Shown: positions 22,926 through 35,009 of the stretch, piece by piece | Position numbering within the stretch: the stretch's first letter is position 1 | How the letters are laid out: each line of letters begins with the position of its first letter | Assembly (NCBI RefSeq): GCF_016801865.2 | Contig: NC_068938.1 | Span: 11,758,160 to 11,822,159, forward strand | Reading direction: 5' to 3' | DNA from: Culex pipiens pallens | Lineage: Eukaryota; Arthropoda; Insecta; Diptera; Culicidae | Length of the DNA stretch: 64,000 nt | Notes under the pieces: generated by a model | What the model saw: the letters and a program-made list of their open reading frames with translations, nothing else | What the model was told of the DNA's origin: nothing | The model's database searches: none | Made by a program: the position numbers and the translations under genes

Positions 22926-25062
22926 CAATTTAAAGTGTTTTTTTTTGCTTGATTAAATTAAAATCAAATTTCTGTTGATAATTCATGCCAAATATTGCCC
23001 ACCTTACCCTAATTGCTTGACAAAGTAACGCGCAGCGGGTGCCAGACACGATTCGCAGCAGTTTAAGGGAGCAGCAGCAGAGTGATGCAAAATCAAGCAC
23101 GTGTAGAGGAAACGGCAATTATGCACACATAAATACATCAACACAAGTTCAAGCTTGCATGATTTCGTATGTGTGATGCGTGTTTGAAAGGGAAACATAA
23201 ACAAGATTGGTAGTATTTGAGAGGAAAGCTAAATTTAGTTTCTGTGTTTGGTTGGTGCAACATAATTTGTGGTAAACAGAAATGTTTATTTAAAATGATA
23301 ATAGAAATCTGCTTTGAAAAACAGTCAGAAACAGAATTCATCACAAAGAATTACCAAAAATTACCATATTCATGTGAAAATTGAAACGTTAAAGCTATTC
23401 AAGCAAATACAATAAATCAGAAATCAACTCCTGAGGTATCAAATTTCCCAGACTTCTGCCAGCACGCTCAGAAGGTCATAATGATATCTTCACTCTAATT
23501 TACGACCCGCCCCACAGAGCTAGACCAGGACTTCCAACCACAATCCCTTCTTATCTCAGTACCATCGCCGTCACCGGTGATGATAATGAAGACGAGAAAC
23601 CAAGTTTGCTCGCCGGCATTAGCATTTGCTTAGATATGAGTCGATTTGCATGGATGTGGTGAATACATCAGCCACTGAAAACACACACACACACACATTC
23701 TGCGCCGGGAATATCATATCTCTACGGTAACATCAACAGCTCGACAACTCGACTCGACAACTGAAACCTGCGGTTGGCACTACTGACACACTCATTAAAA
23801 TTAATGAACCTTCTTGTTTTCGCTTGTCGTCATCGAGCTAACTATCTCGAAACTATTCTGCGGCGGTTTCGGGCTGGATGAGAGTGAAATTTTACCTCTG
23901 CAGAAACCATACCCCCCGAATAGAACAATCTTGGCTTTGTTGAACATCAAAAAGTTGACATCCGTTAATTTCGAAGGGGTTTTCCAAAGAACGAAAACAC
24001 AAGTGTTTCACAACTTCCCTTTTTTCTTCTCTTAAATCCAAAACAAAACCCCGCAAATCTCAGCATCCTTCGAACCATTCATCGGCTTTAAAAACATCAC
24101 GTGTACTTGCGCTTTTTTTTCCTTTTTTCTAAGAAGAGATTTTTGTTGTTTTTTTTACGTTCATCCCTCCCCCTTTTGCGAGCATAAGAATATGAGCTGC
24201 CCTGGCACATGTGTGCACACGGGTCGCACGACGACATATTCTGGGCATGTGCGCTCTGTCGTAAGCGGTTTGCCTTTTCTTATTAGGGTTTTCCGTTTTC
24301 TTTCAGTTTTTTTGGTTATACTTTTTTATGCTTGATGGAAGATCAGTGTTTTAAGCATGAAATGAGGATGGATTTGTGCAGAGTTAAAGATCTTTTATAA
24401 ATCCTCAAAAAGGACAGTTATTTTCGATTATAAAAAGAAACATCCCAATTAAATCAATAAAATTGAATACAAAACAGACTATCCGAAATTCTCGAAAATC
24501 CAAAGTTTCAATCATACAAAGTACTATTATCCAATGATTTCTTTGGAAGTTTGGAAAATCGAAACACAGATTTTGTTACATTTCGTGTTAGGTGGTTGTT
24601 CACCAAATTTATTTTTTTAAATATTTTATCACATTAACCTTATCGGATTTACAATTTTCCAAACACTTTTGACTATTTGGGGTCATTTGGGGATTCAAAA
24701 CAAAACAACAGCAAAAAAAATTTTTTTTTCATGATTTAATTAACTAAAGTAAAATTTTCCAAGGTTCTCGGGTATGGACAGAATAACTTTGGCAGTTAAA
24801 ATTATATATGTACTTTTAAAACGAATAAATCATGGTTATGAAATAAATTATATTCATAATCCAATTATTAAATGTTAGATTGATTGTTAGATTTTTTTTT
24901 AGTAATTAGGCTTTTTAAAATATTGAAACAAGTTTTACTATTCCCTCTTCCCATTAAGACATGTTTTTCCACCAAATTATGTTTGTTTTAATGAAAACCT
25001 AATAAATATTTTTTCTTTATAATGTTTTGCCATTTCAATTTTTTTAAAATTTGAAAATTTAT
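22926..25062. other. Non-coding stretch
   Basis: No gene is recognised. Short (CA)n at about 23683-23697. The right half becomes strongly AT-rich. Confidence 0.5.
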
Positions 25063-25066
25063 TTAA

Positions 25067-25756
25067 GGGGTTATATACATGTCAATTTGGAAAATAGTCA
25101 GTGGTATGAGCACACATTTAAACTTTTTTTAAATTTGTTTTCAGGGTATTGAAAATACATTTTCATCTGTTTACAAAACAAATTTGAGGACATTTGGATG
25201 TATCATTGCCGAGATATAGCTATTTGAAGTTAGCAGTTTCGAAAAACGGGTGCCACGATATCTCAACACTGCTATGACCAAATCGGCTCAAAATTTTCGT
25301 GAAGACTCGTCAAATCGGTCCCGTGTGCATGACGGAGGCCGATTTTCAAAAAGTATTTAAAAAAAAGATAAAAATATTGTTGTGTTTTTCATATAAAAAT
25401 CATCAGTTTTTGATTTTTGTATTTTTTTAAAAAGCAGAATTCCAAAATCAAGCTTCGTCATGCACACGGGATATGTCTTGGGAGTCTTAAACTCAAATTT
25501 CAGCCAATTTGGTCCATCCCATCTCGAGATATCGTGGCACCCGTAAATCAACTCGGTGTTTAGAGAAAAACGCTCTCAAAGTTTGACAGTCCGCTTTGCG
25601 CATGGCAAAATTTTGAGTTTAAATCGTCTCTAACTCAGTTTATTCATGAAATATCTTCATGAAACTTTCAGGAGTGATTGAATATAATCTTTTCAGAGGA
25701 TTCAATGAATTTCCTAAATTATGAAATTTTACGATTTCTTACATGTATGTAACCCC
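25067..25756. mobile_element. TTAA-flanked foldback MITE
   Basis: The inverted ends GGGGTTATATACATGT and ACATGTATGTAACCCC are flanked by TTAA (25063-25066 and 25757-25760). A second, internal inverted pair joins ACGGGTGCCACGATATCTC (about 25246-25264) to GAGATATCGTGGCACCCGT (about 25526-25544) with matching sequence up to GTGCATGACGG/CGTCATGCAC. It is 690 bp with no coding. A TTAA target fits piggyBac-type insertion; this assignment is inference. Confidence 0.75.
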
Positions 25757-25760
25757 TTAA

Positions 25761-26519
25761 TTTTGTTCAAATATTAGATCAGTACCTTGATGAGAGATTA
25801 TTTTCATTAATTATAGGACAGTTGAGATTAGCATGATTTTATGTTTTTTCAGCATTTTGTGTCATTATAAAATTATTTTGAAAATGTTGACTTTAGAAAT
25901 TCATTTAATTGACATTTAAAAAAACCTGTTCAAATTTGTTGAAAATAATCGTATTTTGTTTCTTTTAATACATTTTTTTTTTACAATTTTTGATCATGCT
26001 TTCATTTAACTGTTGTATTATATTTGTTTGTTTAAGTATCTTTTCAAGTTCTAACAAACTTTGAAACTTAAATATGTAGAGAATTCCTTCTATTATATAT
26101 TATAATTTGTATGAAATTGAACGATTTACTAGATTTATTTAGTTTTATTGATTTCATGAGTTTAAAAATATATTGTTTTGAATATTTATTTTGTTTGATT
26201 GTTTTTATGTTTATTAAAAATTAAAAAAAAAATTGACTTAAAAAAATGCCTAATTTTTTATTAATTTATTGATATTATAAGTTTAAACATAAAAATGCAC
26301 AATTTTGGTAAAATGGGAAAAATATCAGCCTCAGAAAAAAAATGAATTCCAATTATCAAATTTAACAAAACAAATAAGTGCAAGTTTGAACATAGGTCTT
26401 ATGTTATTTAATGACTTAAGCTGCGATTAAAAAAATGTAAACAACAATTCAAACTTGAAATTGAAAAAATACGAGACATGAGATATTTCAGATTGCATAA
26501 ACTTTCAAATTTATTTTTA
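25761..26519. other. AT-rich non-coding stretch
   Basis: Very AT-rich; no gene or repeat identified. Confidence 0.5.
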
Positions 26520-27000
26520 CTTGCATTAGGCTTGTAAGAATTTTATTTAAAGTTTTTGTCAACCTCCCCCCCCCTCCCCTTCAAAATTGGCCCGAAAAAT
26601 CAGGGGGCAAAAAAATATTTTTTTTTAAAAAAACATCAAAATTTTAATGGAAATTTTATGAGATTCAATTTAAGCATGTTTGTGGTAATTAAAACATTTT
26701 GAATCATTGAAAATTTTCGATGTACAGTACTGCAAAAAGTTATGAAAAACTAATGTTTGCAAAACAACTGAACTAGTGTAAAATGCATTTTAAGACACAT
26801 GTTGCATTCAAATACTGAGACTTTGGCTTGTCATTTCAATTTTTTTAATTTTTTATTTTTTGCCCTTCCCCCTCAAACCTGCCCAGAGCCGAGGGACAAA
26901 AACTTTGAAAAATATTTGATTGGGCCTTACAACTGTAAAACTAATAAATTATTAATATTTGTAACTTTACAACTTCATAAAATTTAAAATATTTTCATTC
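26520..27000 (-). repeat. Diverged dispersed repeat 'R', inverted copy
   Basis: On the minus strand this matches 59350-60050 and 60340-60760: words for CAAGCCAAAGTCTCAACATT, AAAATGCATTTTACACTAG, a C/G-rich word (CCTCCCCCCCCC here, GGGGGGGAGGG at 60690) and ATTTTAAACC-like words in the same order. It is an old interspersed repeat, with no coding and no clear ends. It supplies the uninterrupted site for the MITE at 59623. Confidence 0.6.
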
Positions 27001-27529
27001 TTTTCTATTTTAGGACAATCATAAAAACTTCAGAAAAATTGTCCCTTGACATAATGAATAATGAATAAAATAATGAATTCATTGAAGACTATTGGACATA
27101 TTCTTTCAAGTTTTTATACCCCCTCTAAAAATCCAGAGGCAACAAAATATTACAGAAAATTAAAAAAAAATATGAAAAAAACTTATGCAATTCAATGTCA
27201 ACTTTTTAAATTATATTGCATAGCTCTTACTTTTTTATTATCAAAAAGAGCATTTTTAGACTTTTTGTATTTTTTGAATTTTGGGATCACAGATTTAAAA
27301 AGAACGTAAAACTTGAGGAAATAAAACTAGTGCCGTAAATTCATTGATATTTTGCCAACTTTTAGTAGAAGCATGTAATGATGTTTAAAGCATTTTGTGA
27401 GAGTTTAAAATTTTAAAAGTTGGGCATGAAATTTGTTTTTTTTTTTTTTGCAACCCGCTCAACCTTAACTAAAGCCTAAATGTTACTCAAAACAGATCAT
27501 TTTTTTATTTGGAATATCCTACACAGGAA
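27001..27529. other. AT-rich non-coding stretch
   Basis: No gene identified; an 82-codon open frame has low-complexity composition only. Confidence 0.5.
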
Positions 27530-27760
27530 AAAAAAGAATTTTGGAAGGTTGAAAATTAGGTTGGTTGACATCTCTTTTGAGTAATATTACCTAAAACATT
27601 ATTAAAAGTGTTAACTTGATGAACATTCACCAAAAACTGATGAATATTTACCATTTTGTGTCCATAAAATGTGTAGAATCACATCAGGATTCTACACATT
27701 TTATGGACACAAAATCGGTCTCCATTTACTAAAGAATATTATCATAATTTTTTTCGTGTA
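27530..27760. mobile_element. Small MITE with perfect 28-bp hairpin
   Basis: The ends TACACAGGAAAAAAAA and TTTTTTTCGTGTA are imperfect complements, like other small elements in this window (54997, 63477). At its centre, 27653-27680 and 27688-27715 are exact complements over 28 bp with a 7-base loop (ACATCAG). No coding. Confidence 0.7.
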
Positions 27761-30650
27761 GTAAACTATAACAAATAATCAATCTACAATTTCAACTACA
27801 CCTTTCTTTTATTATTCTTGTTTTTTTTTATCTGCGAAAGCTTTTTTACAGATTTTGAAAATAATGTCTTGAGAAAACTCAATCAAAATTATGTTAATAC
27901 TTCAAAAAACAATTAATTTGTTTACTTTGCAGTTAATGTTACTGTTTATAGTCTGGTTTACGTTTTCAATTTTCATTTTGTTTTGAGACAATTGATGAAA
28001 ATATAATAATTACAACATGAATTCATCTCAATCATGTCCCTAAAGGGTTACAAAACAAAGAAAGGATAATCCAAAACGGTCCCCTTCACGCTTCCCCATC
28101 CCATGTTCGTGTTTTATGCTTCTTCCTCCTCATAGTCCACCCCAGCTCAAGAAATTAGACCAAAAAATCAACGACGACACCGAGCACGCTCGCACACGGC
28201 CTGGCACACATGTTGTGCACGGCTTATGCCTGACATCCAGGGAGGAACTGCAACGGCAGGATAGATTTTTCTTCTTTTCTGAATTATGTCTTGTTCCAAG
28301 AAGGTTTCGTTTTAATAAGTTATTTCGAACGGCGTAAAAAATCGAATGTGTTGAAGGGGCTCTGTGGTCATGTGTTGAAATTGAAAGAAAGAAAAGGATG
28401 AAAAAAAAAACATGAACCAAAACAATGCCAGCCGGCGGAAGGAGGAAAGAAAATAAACTAGAATGAAAAAAACGATGTTCGACGTTCATTCAATTCATAA
28501 ATGGAACTCAAACCAGGCGATTGAGCGGATTGTGTTTATTCTTTTGGGCAAACACAAACGGTCGGTGCTGATTGGGGGGAAGCGTCAGATTCTTAATTTA
28601 TTGATGGGATCCGAGCTGGTTTTAAACTTTGTATGAGTTGCAGTTGCAAAATTATGCAGGAAACGTTTTGTGCTAAAATGTTTCTAATTATTCTCGAAAG
28701 CCAACAGAAGAAGGAAAAACTGCATAAACCAACTAAACTGTGGCGGAAATAGCAGCTGTGTCGAGCAACTTTTTAAGGGGTTTGAAATTTAAGTATGCTT
28801 TTCCTAGGCAAATCCCCAAAACTGAACTCGTGTTTGACACCCCTAAAAAACGCGCTTTTTTAAGAGGATAAGGGAAAATCTCCACGGTATCCCCAAAGAA
28901 GTTTCACTTGGAGTTGGACAGTTTTTGGGAAATTTTAAGGTAAGCTATTTACAAAGTTACTTCCAGGCACGGTTCCAAAAATTTCAACGGACCAACCGAC
29001 TTTCGCAAAGCCGTGTTCGGCATCTGATTTGAATTTATGATTTCAAACCGAGAGAAAGCGACAGAGTTTAGCAGGAGCAATTAAACCGGCTAGATGTCGC
29101 CGGCTGCCAAATTAGTGTGTGCACTTTTGGCTCCAGCTCCAGTCGCCAAAGTTTTCCCAACCGACGAGCCATCCCCACCATTTTTGGGGTGAGATCTATA
29201 TCGTTTGGCATCGCTGGAGAAGACAACTTGGGTGAGTGAGTGTGACATCTTTCATTTTCAGAACTGGAACTTTTCAACGAGGCAACTTTTCGTCGTTCCT
29301 GGAACTTCCTGGTTCTTCCTCGAGGGAACCAGCTGCGCGTTGCGGGCGATAAAATTACAAATTATCCTAACCGCATTATGGTCCACTCCCTCGAGTGGGA
29401 TGGCTAGCGGATGGTGACGGAATCTATGGACGGCTCGACAACAGCGAAGAGCTTTCAACGACAACGAGTATAATCCCCCAGCTGTCAACTCCTGTGGTGA
29501 GCGAGCCCGGCTCTTCGCTGCGGTTTTGTACGAGGCTCGACAGGCGGATATATGCCATGCATGTTTTACACCCGAGAGTGGTCGATCCCGGTTGGGGGAG
29601 GGAACTCTCCATGCAGCGGATGGTCTGTTCAAACCCATTTTAAGCTGTTCCGGGATGCATCGTTGTCCTGAATTCTGCACGGATAGACTGAGTTGTTCCA
29701 AATTCAGTCAATTTGTGATTTAAATCAGCAAATTTTCTTGTTAAAACAGCCCAAGAGTTGGTCAACGCAACAAAAATCATATTTTTAGTTATTTTCATCC
29801 TTAAACGATTCCGTGCTGGTTAATGGACAAGTTTCCCCCCAAAATTTCGCCAAGATTCAGGCGAGTGTGCTGAAAATGAGTACCAAGAGCATCATCGACT
29901 ATAAATTCTAAAGAAGAAGAAGAACGGGGAAGGTGTGTGGGGTGGAGGACACTAATGGAAGCTATTATGCGTGCCATTAGCGTGGCTTTTTGAAAGTTCC
30001 CAATTACCAATAATGGGGTGGAGTGTGGAGGTGTCAGTGTGTTTGCGAGGAAGTGCCCCCCCCCCCCCCATTTTATGCAGTGTCAGAGTAGAGTTTTCAA
30101 GCTTGACTGCCAATCCCCATCCCCTCCCAGTGGGTTCATTATGATAATGGGTTGCAAGGGGGATGATAGTTTTGGTTCTGAGTGAAGTTTTGGTTGGTTT
30201 CAGGAAAAATTGACTAAAATTTGAGATATTATAAATAAAATTTGATTAAATAAAAAAAATTAAATCTTAATCTTTTTTCAATATAATGTGATTTTATCAA
30301 GGAAAACAATAAAAAAATTCCGGCAAAACACAAAAAAATCCAATTCATTTCAAAACGGAAACTCTGCTGATTAAACAGCCTCCATTTAAGGAAATCATTA
30401 CCATACTCCCAGCTTTCAAATTAATCCAACAGCCATATCCTCCGTCCGCAGGATAATAAACGGAAGATAATTTCCTACCCCAAGCCCATCATCATCATCA
30501 CTGTCTTGAGTCCCCACATTCAAAAGCGTTCGTCCTAATCCAAGACTTCAGACCCTTCTAATGTCCGGATTTCCGCTTCGACTCACCCAGAAGAAAACAG
30601 GACGATGTTTCACCGCAGAAAAAAATTCCTTTTTCCTTCAAGTCGTCGGT
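27761..30650. other. Non-coding stretch
   Basis: No recognised gene. 28050-30100 is less AT-rich and contains open frames up to 147 codons (for example near 29258-29701, both strands), but no domain, splice pattern or family resemblance supports any of them. A C run lies at 30057-30069. Confidence 0.45.
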
Positions 30651-31033
30651 GTCGTGCTATCTTGTCGCACGTGCCCAAAATTGAGTTATGAAGGCCAGTT
30701 TGTGCAGCTTACAGTGCCTCACCTTTTGACCTTTGCAGACCCCCAAAATACGATTTCAATCCTGAGATATTCAATGAAAAATTGAAAAAACTTCGTGCAT
30801 TGCTGGCTGCGACAACTGGCCAAAGGGAATTCAGGTCAGAACTCGTTTGACACACGTACAAGCCCGACTACTGTAAACATTTTTAATTATAACTCGGGAC
30901 TTCAGCAACCAAATTTAACCAACCTTCGGGAATGGTCAATCAAACAAATCGTGTTTGTTATTGTTTACATTGCGTGCTAAAAAAACGTTTTTCTTGAAAC
31001 GTCAAAAAGTGACGTGCGACAAGATAGCACGAC
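30651..31033. mobile_element. MITE with 22-bp perfect inverted ends
   Basis: GTCGTGCTATCTTGTCGCAC plus two bases (30651-30672) is exactly complementary to 31012-31033. The 383-bp interior has no transposase. The flanks share only short GTCG words, so the target duplication is unclear and the superfamily is not assigned. Confidence 0.75.
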
Positions 31034-32164
31034 AACGTCGAAATGTTCTACGTGTATCGCTGTGTGTAACTCACCAAATGACCAAATGAGATTTAGGAAG
31101 CCAGTTTGGTGGAAGACCTTTTCTCCTCCCAACGACTGTGGTCATTTTCATCGGAAGGGCCCCAGCAGAAAAGCTCATTCCTTCGAATGAGTTTTATTAG
31201 ATTTCATCGATGGAGGAATTTTCCGGCTGGGTGAGCTTTTCTTTCTTGCCGAGAAAAAGGAAAAGCTTAGCTTGTGGGAAGGACCTTTTTCCTCCTCTCA
31301 ATTTGGTAGAAAGGAGGAGTTGACTCTATTCAATTTGTTTGTCCGAGATCGAGTCTAGCTTTAGGCGTTTGATTCTATGTGATTCAGCCTACCTTCGGGC
31401 GTTCCAACGCACTTTTCGTACGGAATCCAATTTCTCACCTTTACGGTTTATGACCTAGACGACTTTGGACCGTGTCGGAACGCAACCATAATCCCGGGCA
31501 CGTTCTCACCCGTGTGTGGTTCACTTGTCAAGAAAGCAACCAACAAAAAAGGGGGAAAGATGTCGACGAATGTAATTTATTTAGTGATGGCGAGGCATAA
31601 ATTTTATCTAAATTGGACCGGGGCATTACCAGGCAAGCACTCTTCCGTTTTTCGTTTTTTGAAGATCTTTGAAGAGGAGGGTCACAACGATCACCCCGTT
31701 CCCGCAGAATTTGTCAAAAAGAGAACCCAAAAAATTATCGCAATGTTTCGGAGGAAATCTCGCGTCCTCGATCAAGTTCTGGGAAATTCGTCACCCAGTG
31801 CAATTAATAGAATTTCGAGTGACTGCTCGAGGGGTTCAGGAAAATCAAGCAACAAACCACCATCAACTGGAATTGTTCTCAAGAGATGGCGCAGAAAAAA
31901 AATATTTAAATTGAAAATAATGAAAATTTATTAGTGCTGGCCACTGCGGGATGGTTGCGCGATGCATCACTTGAAGAGTACTTCTCGGCTGCCGGCTGCT
32001 GGTCAATTGCGCGAAAGGGAACTGCGTACTCGATGCACTGTTGCGTTCCACCATAAATTAAGATGCACTATCTTGACTGGAATCGTTCAACTGACGCCAC
32101 TTTTCTGGATAGAAGTTCGTTAAGTTTAGCTGTTGAATTTGCTGTTTTTGAAGAAGACCTGCAG
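31034..32164. other. Non-coding stretch
   Basis: No gene is supported. A 140-codon open frame at 31512-31934 is basic and lacks any recognised domain. Confidence 0.45.
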
Positions 32165-32427
32165 TTGGGATTGGGATTGGGATTGGGATTGGGATTGGGA
32201 TTGGGATTGGGATTGGGATTGGGATTGGGATTGGGATTGGGATTGGGATTGGGATTGGGATTGGGATTGGGATTGGGATTGGGATTGGGATTGGGATTGG
32301 GATTGGGATTGGGATTGGGATTGGGATTGGGATTGGGATTGGGATTGGGATTGGGATTGGGATTGGGATTGGGATTGGGATTGGAATTGGGATTGGGATT
32401 GGGATTGGGATTGGGATTGGGATTGGA
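32165..32427 (+). repeat. (TTGGGA)n satellite, 6-bp unit, G-rich strand
   Basis: About 44 units with a single change (GGAATT near 32383). GGG triplets at 6-bp spacing make G-quadruplexes likely on the plus strand. The insect telomere unit is TTAGG, so this is not a telomere array. Long open frames (LGLG, WDWD, PIPI) are artefacts. Confidence 0.97.
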
Positions 32428-34393
32428 AAGTTTAATACAAATAATTTGTGGAACATTTAAAATTTATTACAATTTTATATTAGACATGTAGAATAACCCA
32501 TTAATAAAAATGTTGAGAATTATTTCTTTCAAAAAGGCTTTCTTACATTTTCCAAAAAGAATCTAAAACAAAGATTATAAAAGAATCCCTCGCTCCCCAG
32601 CTGGGTCGACGTTCCATCGCACTAACAAATCGATTCAATGTTTATTTTGACACTCGTCAGAATACAAACGGTCTAACAAGCTTCCAGCCTCTAACTGAGC
32701 TGTAGTACAACGTGTCTATACGGGCACTAGAGGGTTAACAGCCGGCGAACGGCGAGCAAAACAAAACCCCATAAAAGCTGTTGAGTTTATATTTGTTTTA
32801 TCTGTCTGCCTCTCTGCTCCTCGCGCTATCGTCACATCCTCACACAGTCGATCTCAACCGATCTCAACCGGCATCCCATGTGTGTTCTCAAACGTAGATT
32901 CGAGAGAGAGAGCGAAAACGGCTACTGTGTGCGCATTGTACGCATCAAGCTTAAGCCGAATCTGCTCTCTTCCACGCGTGAGTCATGATCTTGCATGAGA
33001 ACGGAAGGTTCAGACGATCTAGGCGTTCACGAGTACAAAACACATGGGCGTTAAGCCACTGTGGAGTGCACTGAAAAAAGTTTCAACTCTTTTTTAGTCG
33101 GTTGTTGATTGTTTCAGTTTTCTTAAATTTGTTTAGGATGATCAAAAATACACCCAGCTTAAATGACAATAAAAGTGTTTTTTTACATCAAAACCGTGTG
33201 ACTTTTCCAGTGTTTCAACCGTGGGTATCCCAAACCTAATACCCCCCAATAAGCAAGCTTATCGGAAGTGCGTTCGTTTAGGTCTCTAAAAACAAAACGA
33301 AACAAGAAGACAAAAGGTTCAACTCTTTTTCATAAGCCAGATTTCGGAAAACGGGGGGAAAGCTGATTGTTTATGACGGTTGGACGGGGTTTTTTTTTTG
33401 GTGAGTTTGTGATCTATTGCTGTCCAACTGCTTTTTGCTCGCAGCATAAAACATGCTGTTTCGAGTTTAAGCAGAACACTCGGGAAAGGTAAACTTTTCG
33501 CTCGTTTGGTCCTCAAATTTTTGTTTTGTGGCACGGCTTCTTTAGTGTTTTCGTCATTATTTTCGTGAATTGTAGTGACTAAGTGTGGGGCATTGCACCT
33601 GGGAGTGAAGTTGACGTGAAAAAATCGTCGATTGAAGGAAAAAAGCCATTTTTCAGTTTCGCTCAATGCTCTACTGCAACGCTAGAGCTACGCCCTCCGG
33701 CTGCGATGTTTTCTTCTGAAATTGGTGCGATGTTTAGTGCGAAAGAGAAGTGCTTCATCAAAAGTCAAAATCAGAATAGCTCGTGAAAGAAATGTTGCTC
33801 AGCGCATTCAGTGTAGGAAAGAAAGAGAATGTGGTGAAAAGGAAAAAATGTGCCAACAGTTGCAAGGAAAAACTAAATTTTATGTGGTCTGGAGTGCAGA
33901 ATTTGATGGCGATGCATCATTTTGCAGCACGTTGGAAAACGCATCATTTTGCATGCTGCAATTTTGCAATTGGATGAAGCAGACAATCCGGTGAGAGTTT
34001 TCCAATTAGAAAATCTTTGGGTTTTATTTTACTCTTTTATTATTCACTTCGTAATCATCGCACTTGGTCCAAATTGTGTTGATAATTTTGTTTGCAATGA
34101 TGAGAAAGAGATAGAGAGAGATAAAAACAAAACATCACAAACGTCAGCGCGTGCTGTGTTGCCTGACACTTATACTTGACAGACTTTTAAAACTTATTGA
34201 TACAGATATGTGATTGAGTAAAAGCGGTAAAAGTAGTTTAGCATTGAACGGAATATTTAAAGAAATATCTATTGAGCTGTCTTTTTTCGTATTTGTAAAT
34301 TTTTATGCAAAATGTATAAACAAAGTTACTGTATTCATTTGGATTCGATATCTTGCGTTGCATCAAACGAAGAGGTACCTGATTTGGCCCCTT

Positions 34394-34395
<2 letters not shown>
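32428..34395. other. Non-coding stretch
   Basis: No gene is recognised. 32600-33060 is relatively GC-rich with a tandem GATCTCAACC pair at about 32850-32870. A 22-bp word at 33441-33462 (GCAGCATAAA to CTGTTTC) is repeated at 35452-35473. Confidence 0.45.

Positions 34396-34455
<60 letters not shown>
34396..34455 (+). repeat. (CT)n microsatellite
   Basis: About 29 uninterrupted CT units followed by CTTT words. Confidence 0.97.
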
Positions 34456-34460
<5 letters not shown>

Positions 34461-34794
34461 CTCTTAGAAATAAAACTCAAATCGGTATTTTTATACTCTT
34501 TGTTCTATTGCGCCGGTTATTTACATTATTTTCATTTATTTTTTGTATCGTGTAATTGTTTGAGTCTGTCGCGCACCTTTTTTTCTATCTTTTTTTGCGT
34601 CTTTGATAATAGTTTTCACACAAATGAAAAAAAAAATCAATCCTCCCTTCCTCGAGTGTCATTTCTATCGTAACGCTAATACATATTTTGAGTAGTTGAA
34701 AAATGATATTTTTGGTCCTGTTTTTCCACAGCCGGCTGTCTAAAATAGGACCCTTCAGTAAATAAATATCAAAAATAATTAAAATGCAGTTGCC
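34456..34794. other. Non-coding stretch
   Basis: Nothing identified. Confidence 0.5.
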
Positions 34795-35009
34795 TCAACA
34801 GCCGCTTCCGATGGCTTAGCTTGCGAATAAAATCAGAAACCATTTAATATGCAAATAATATATACATTTAAACGCGAACTATCTCAACAGCAGCATCCGA
34901 TTGCGTGCCTTGAGAATAACTCTTCAAAACATTAAAAATTTAAATTTTAAAATTAACTAAACAAGAATTTTCTCGACAGCAGCATTCGATTGCATGCCTT
35001 GAGATTAAT
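34795..35009 (+). repeat. Three repeats at exactly 89-bp spacing
   Basis: A ~36-bp conserved core beginning TCAACAGCAGCATCCGATTG and ending CTTGAGAATAA starts at 34795, 34884 and 34973. The spacers between cores are AT-rich and only weakly alike. The exact spacing despite diverged spacers is the notable point. Confidence 0.75.

Noticed and set aside
29258..29701. 147-codon minus-strand frame and overlapping plus-strand frames
   Set aside because: Moderately GC-rich sequence opens several frames at once; none shows a domain.
31512..31934. 140-codon open frame
   Set aside because: Basic, low-complexity end and no domain; no splice signals or codon bias.
32165..32427. Interstitial telomere
   Set aside because: The unit is TTGGGA, not the insect TTAGG.
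34795..35009. CRISPR-like array (three 36-bp repeats with spacers)
   Set aside because: Eukaryotic intron context, diverged repeats and 53-bp AT-rich spacers with residual similarity.
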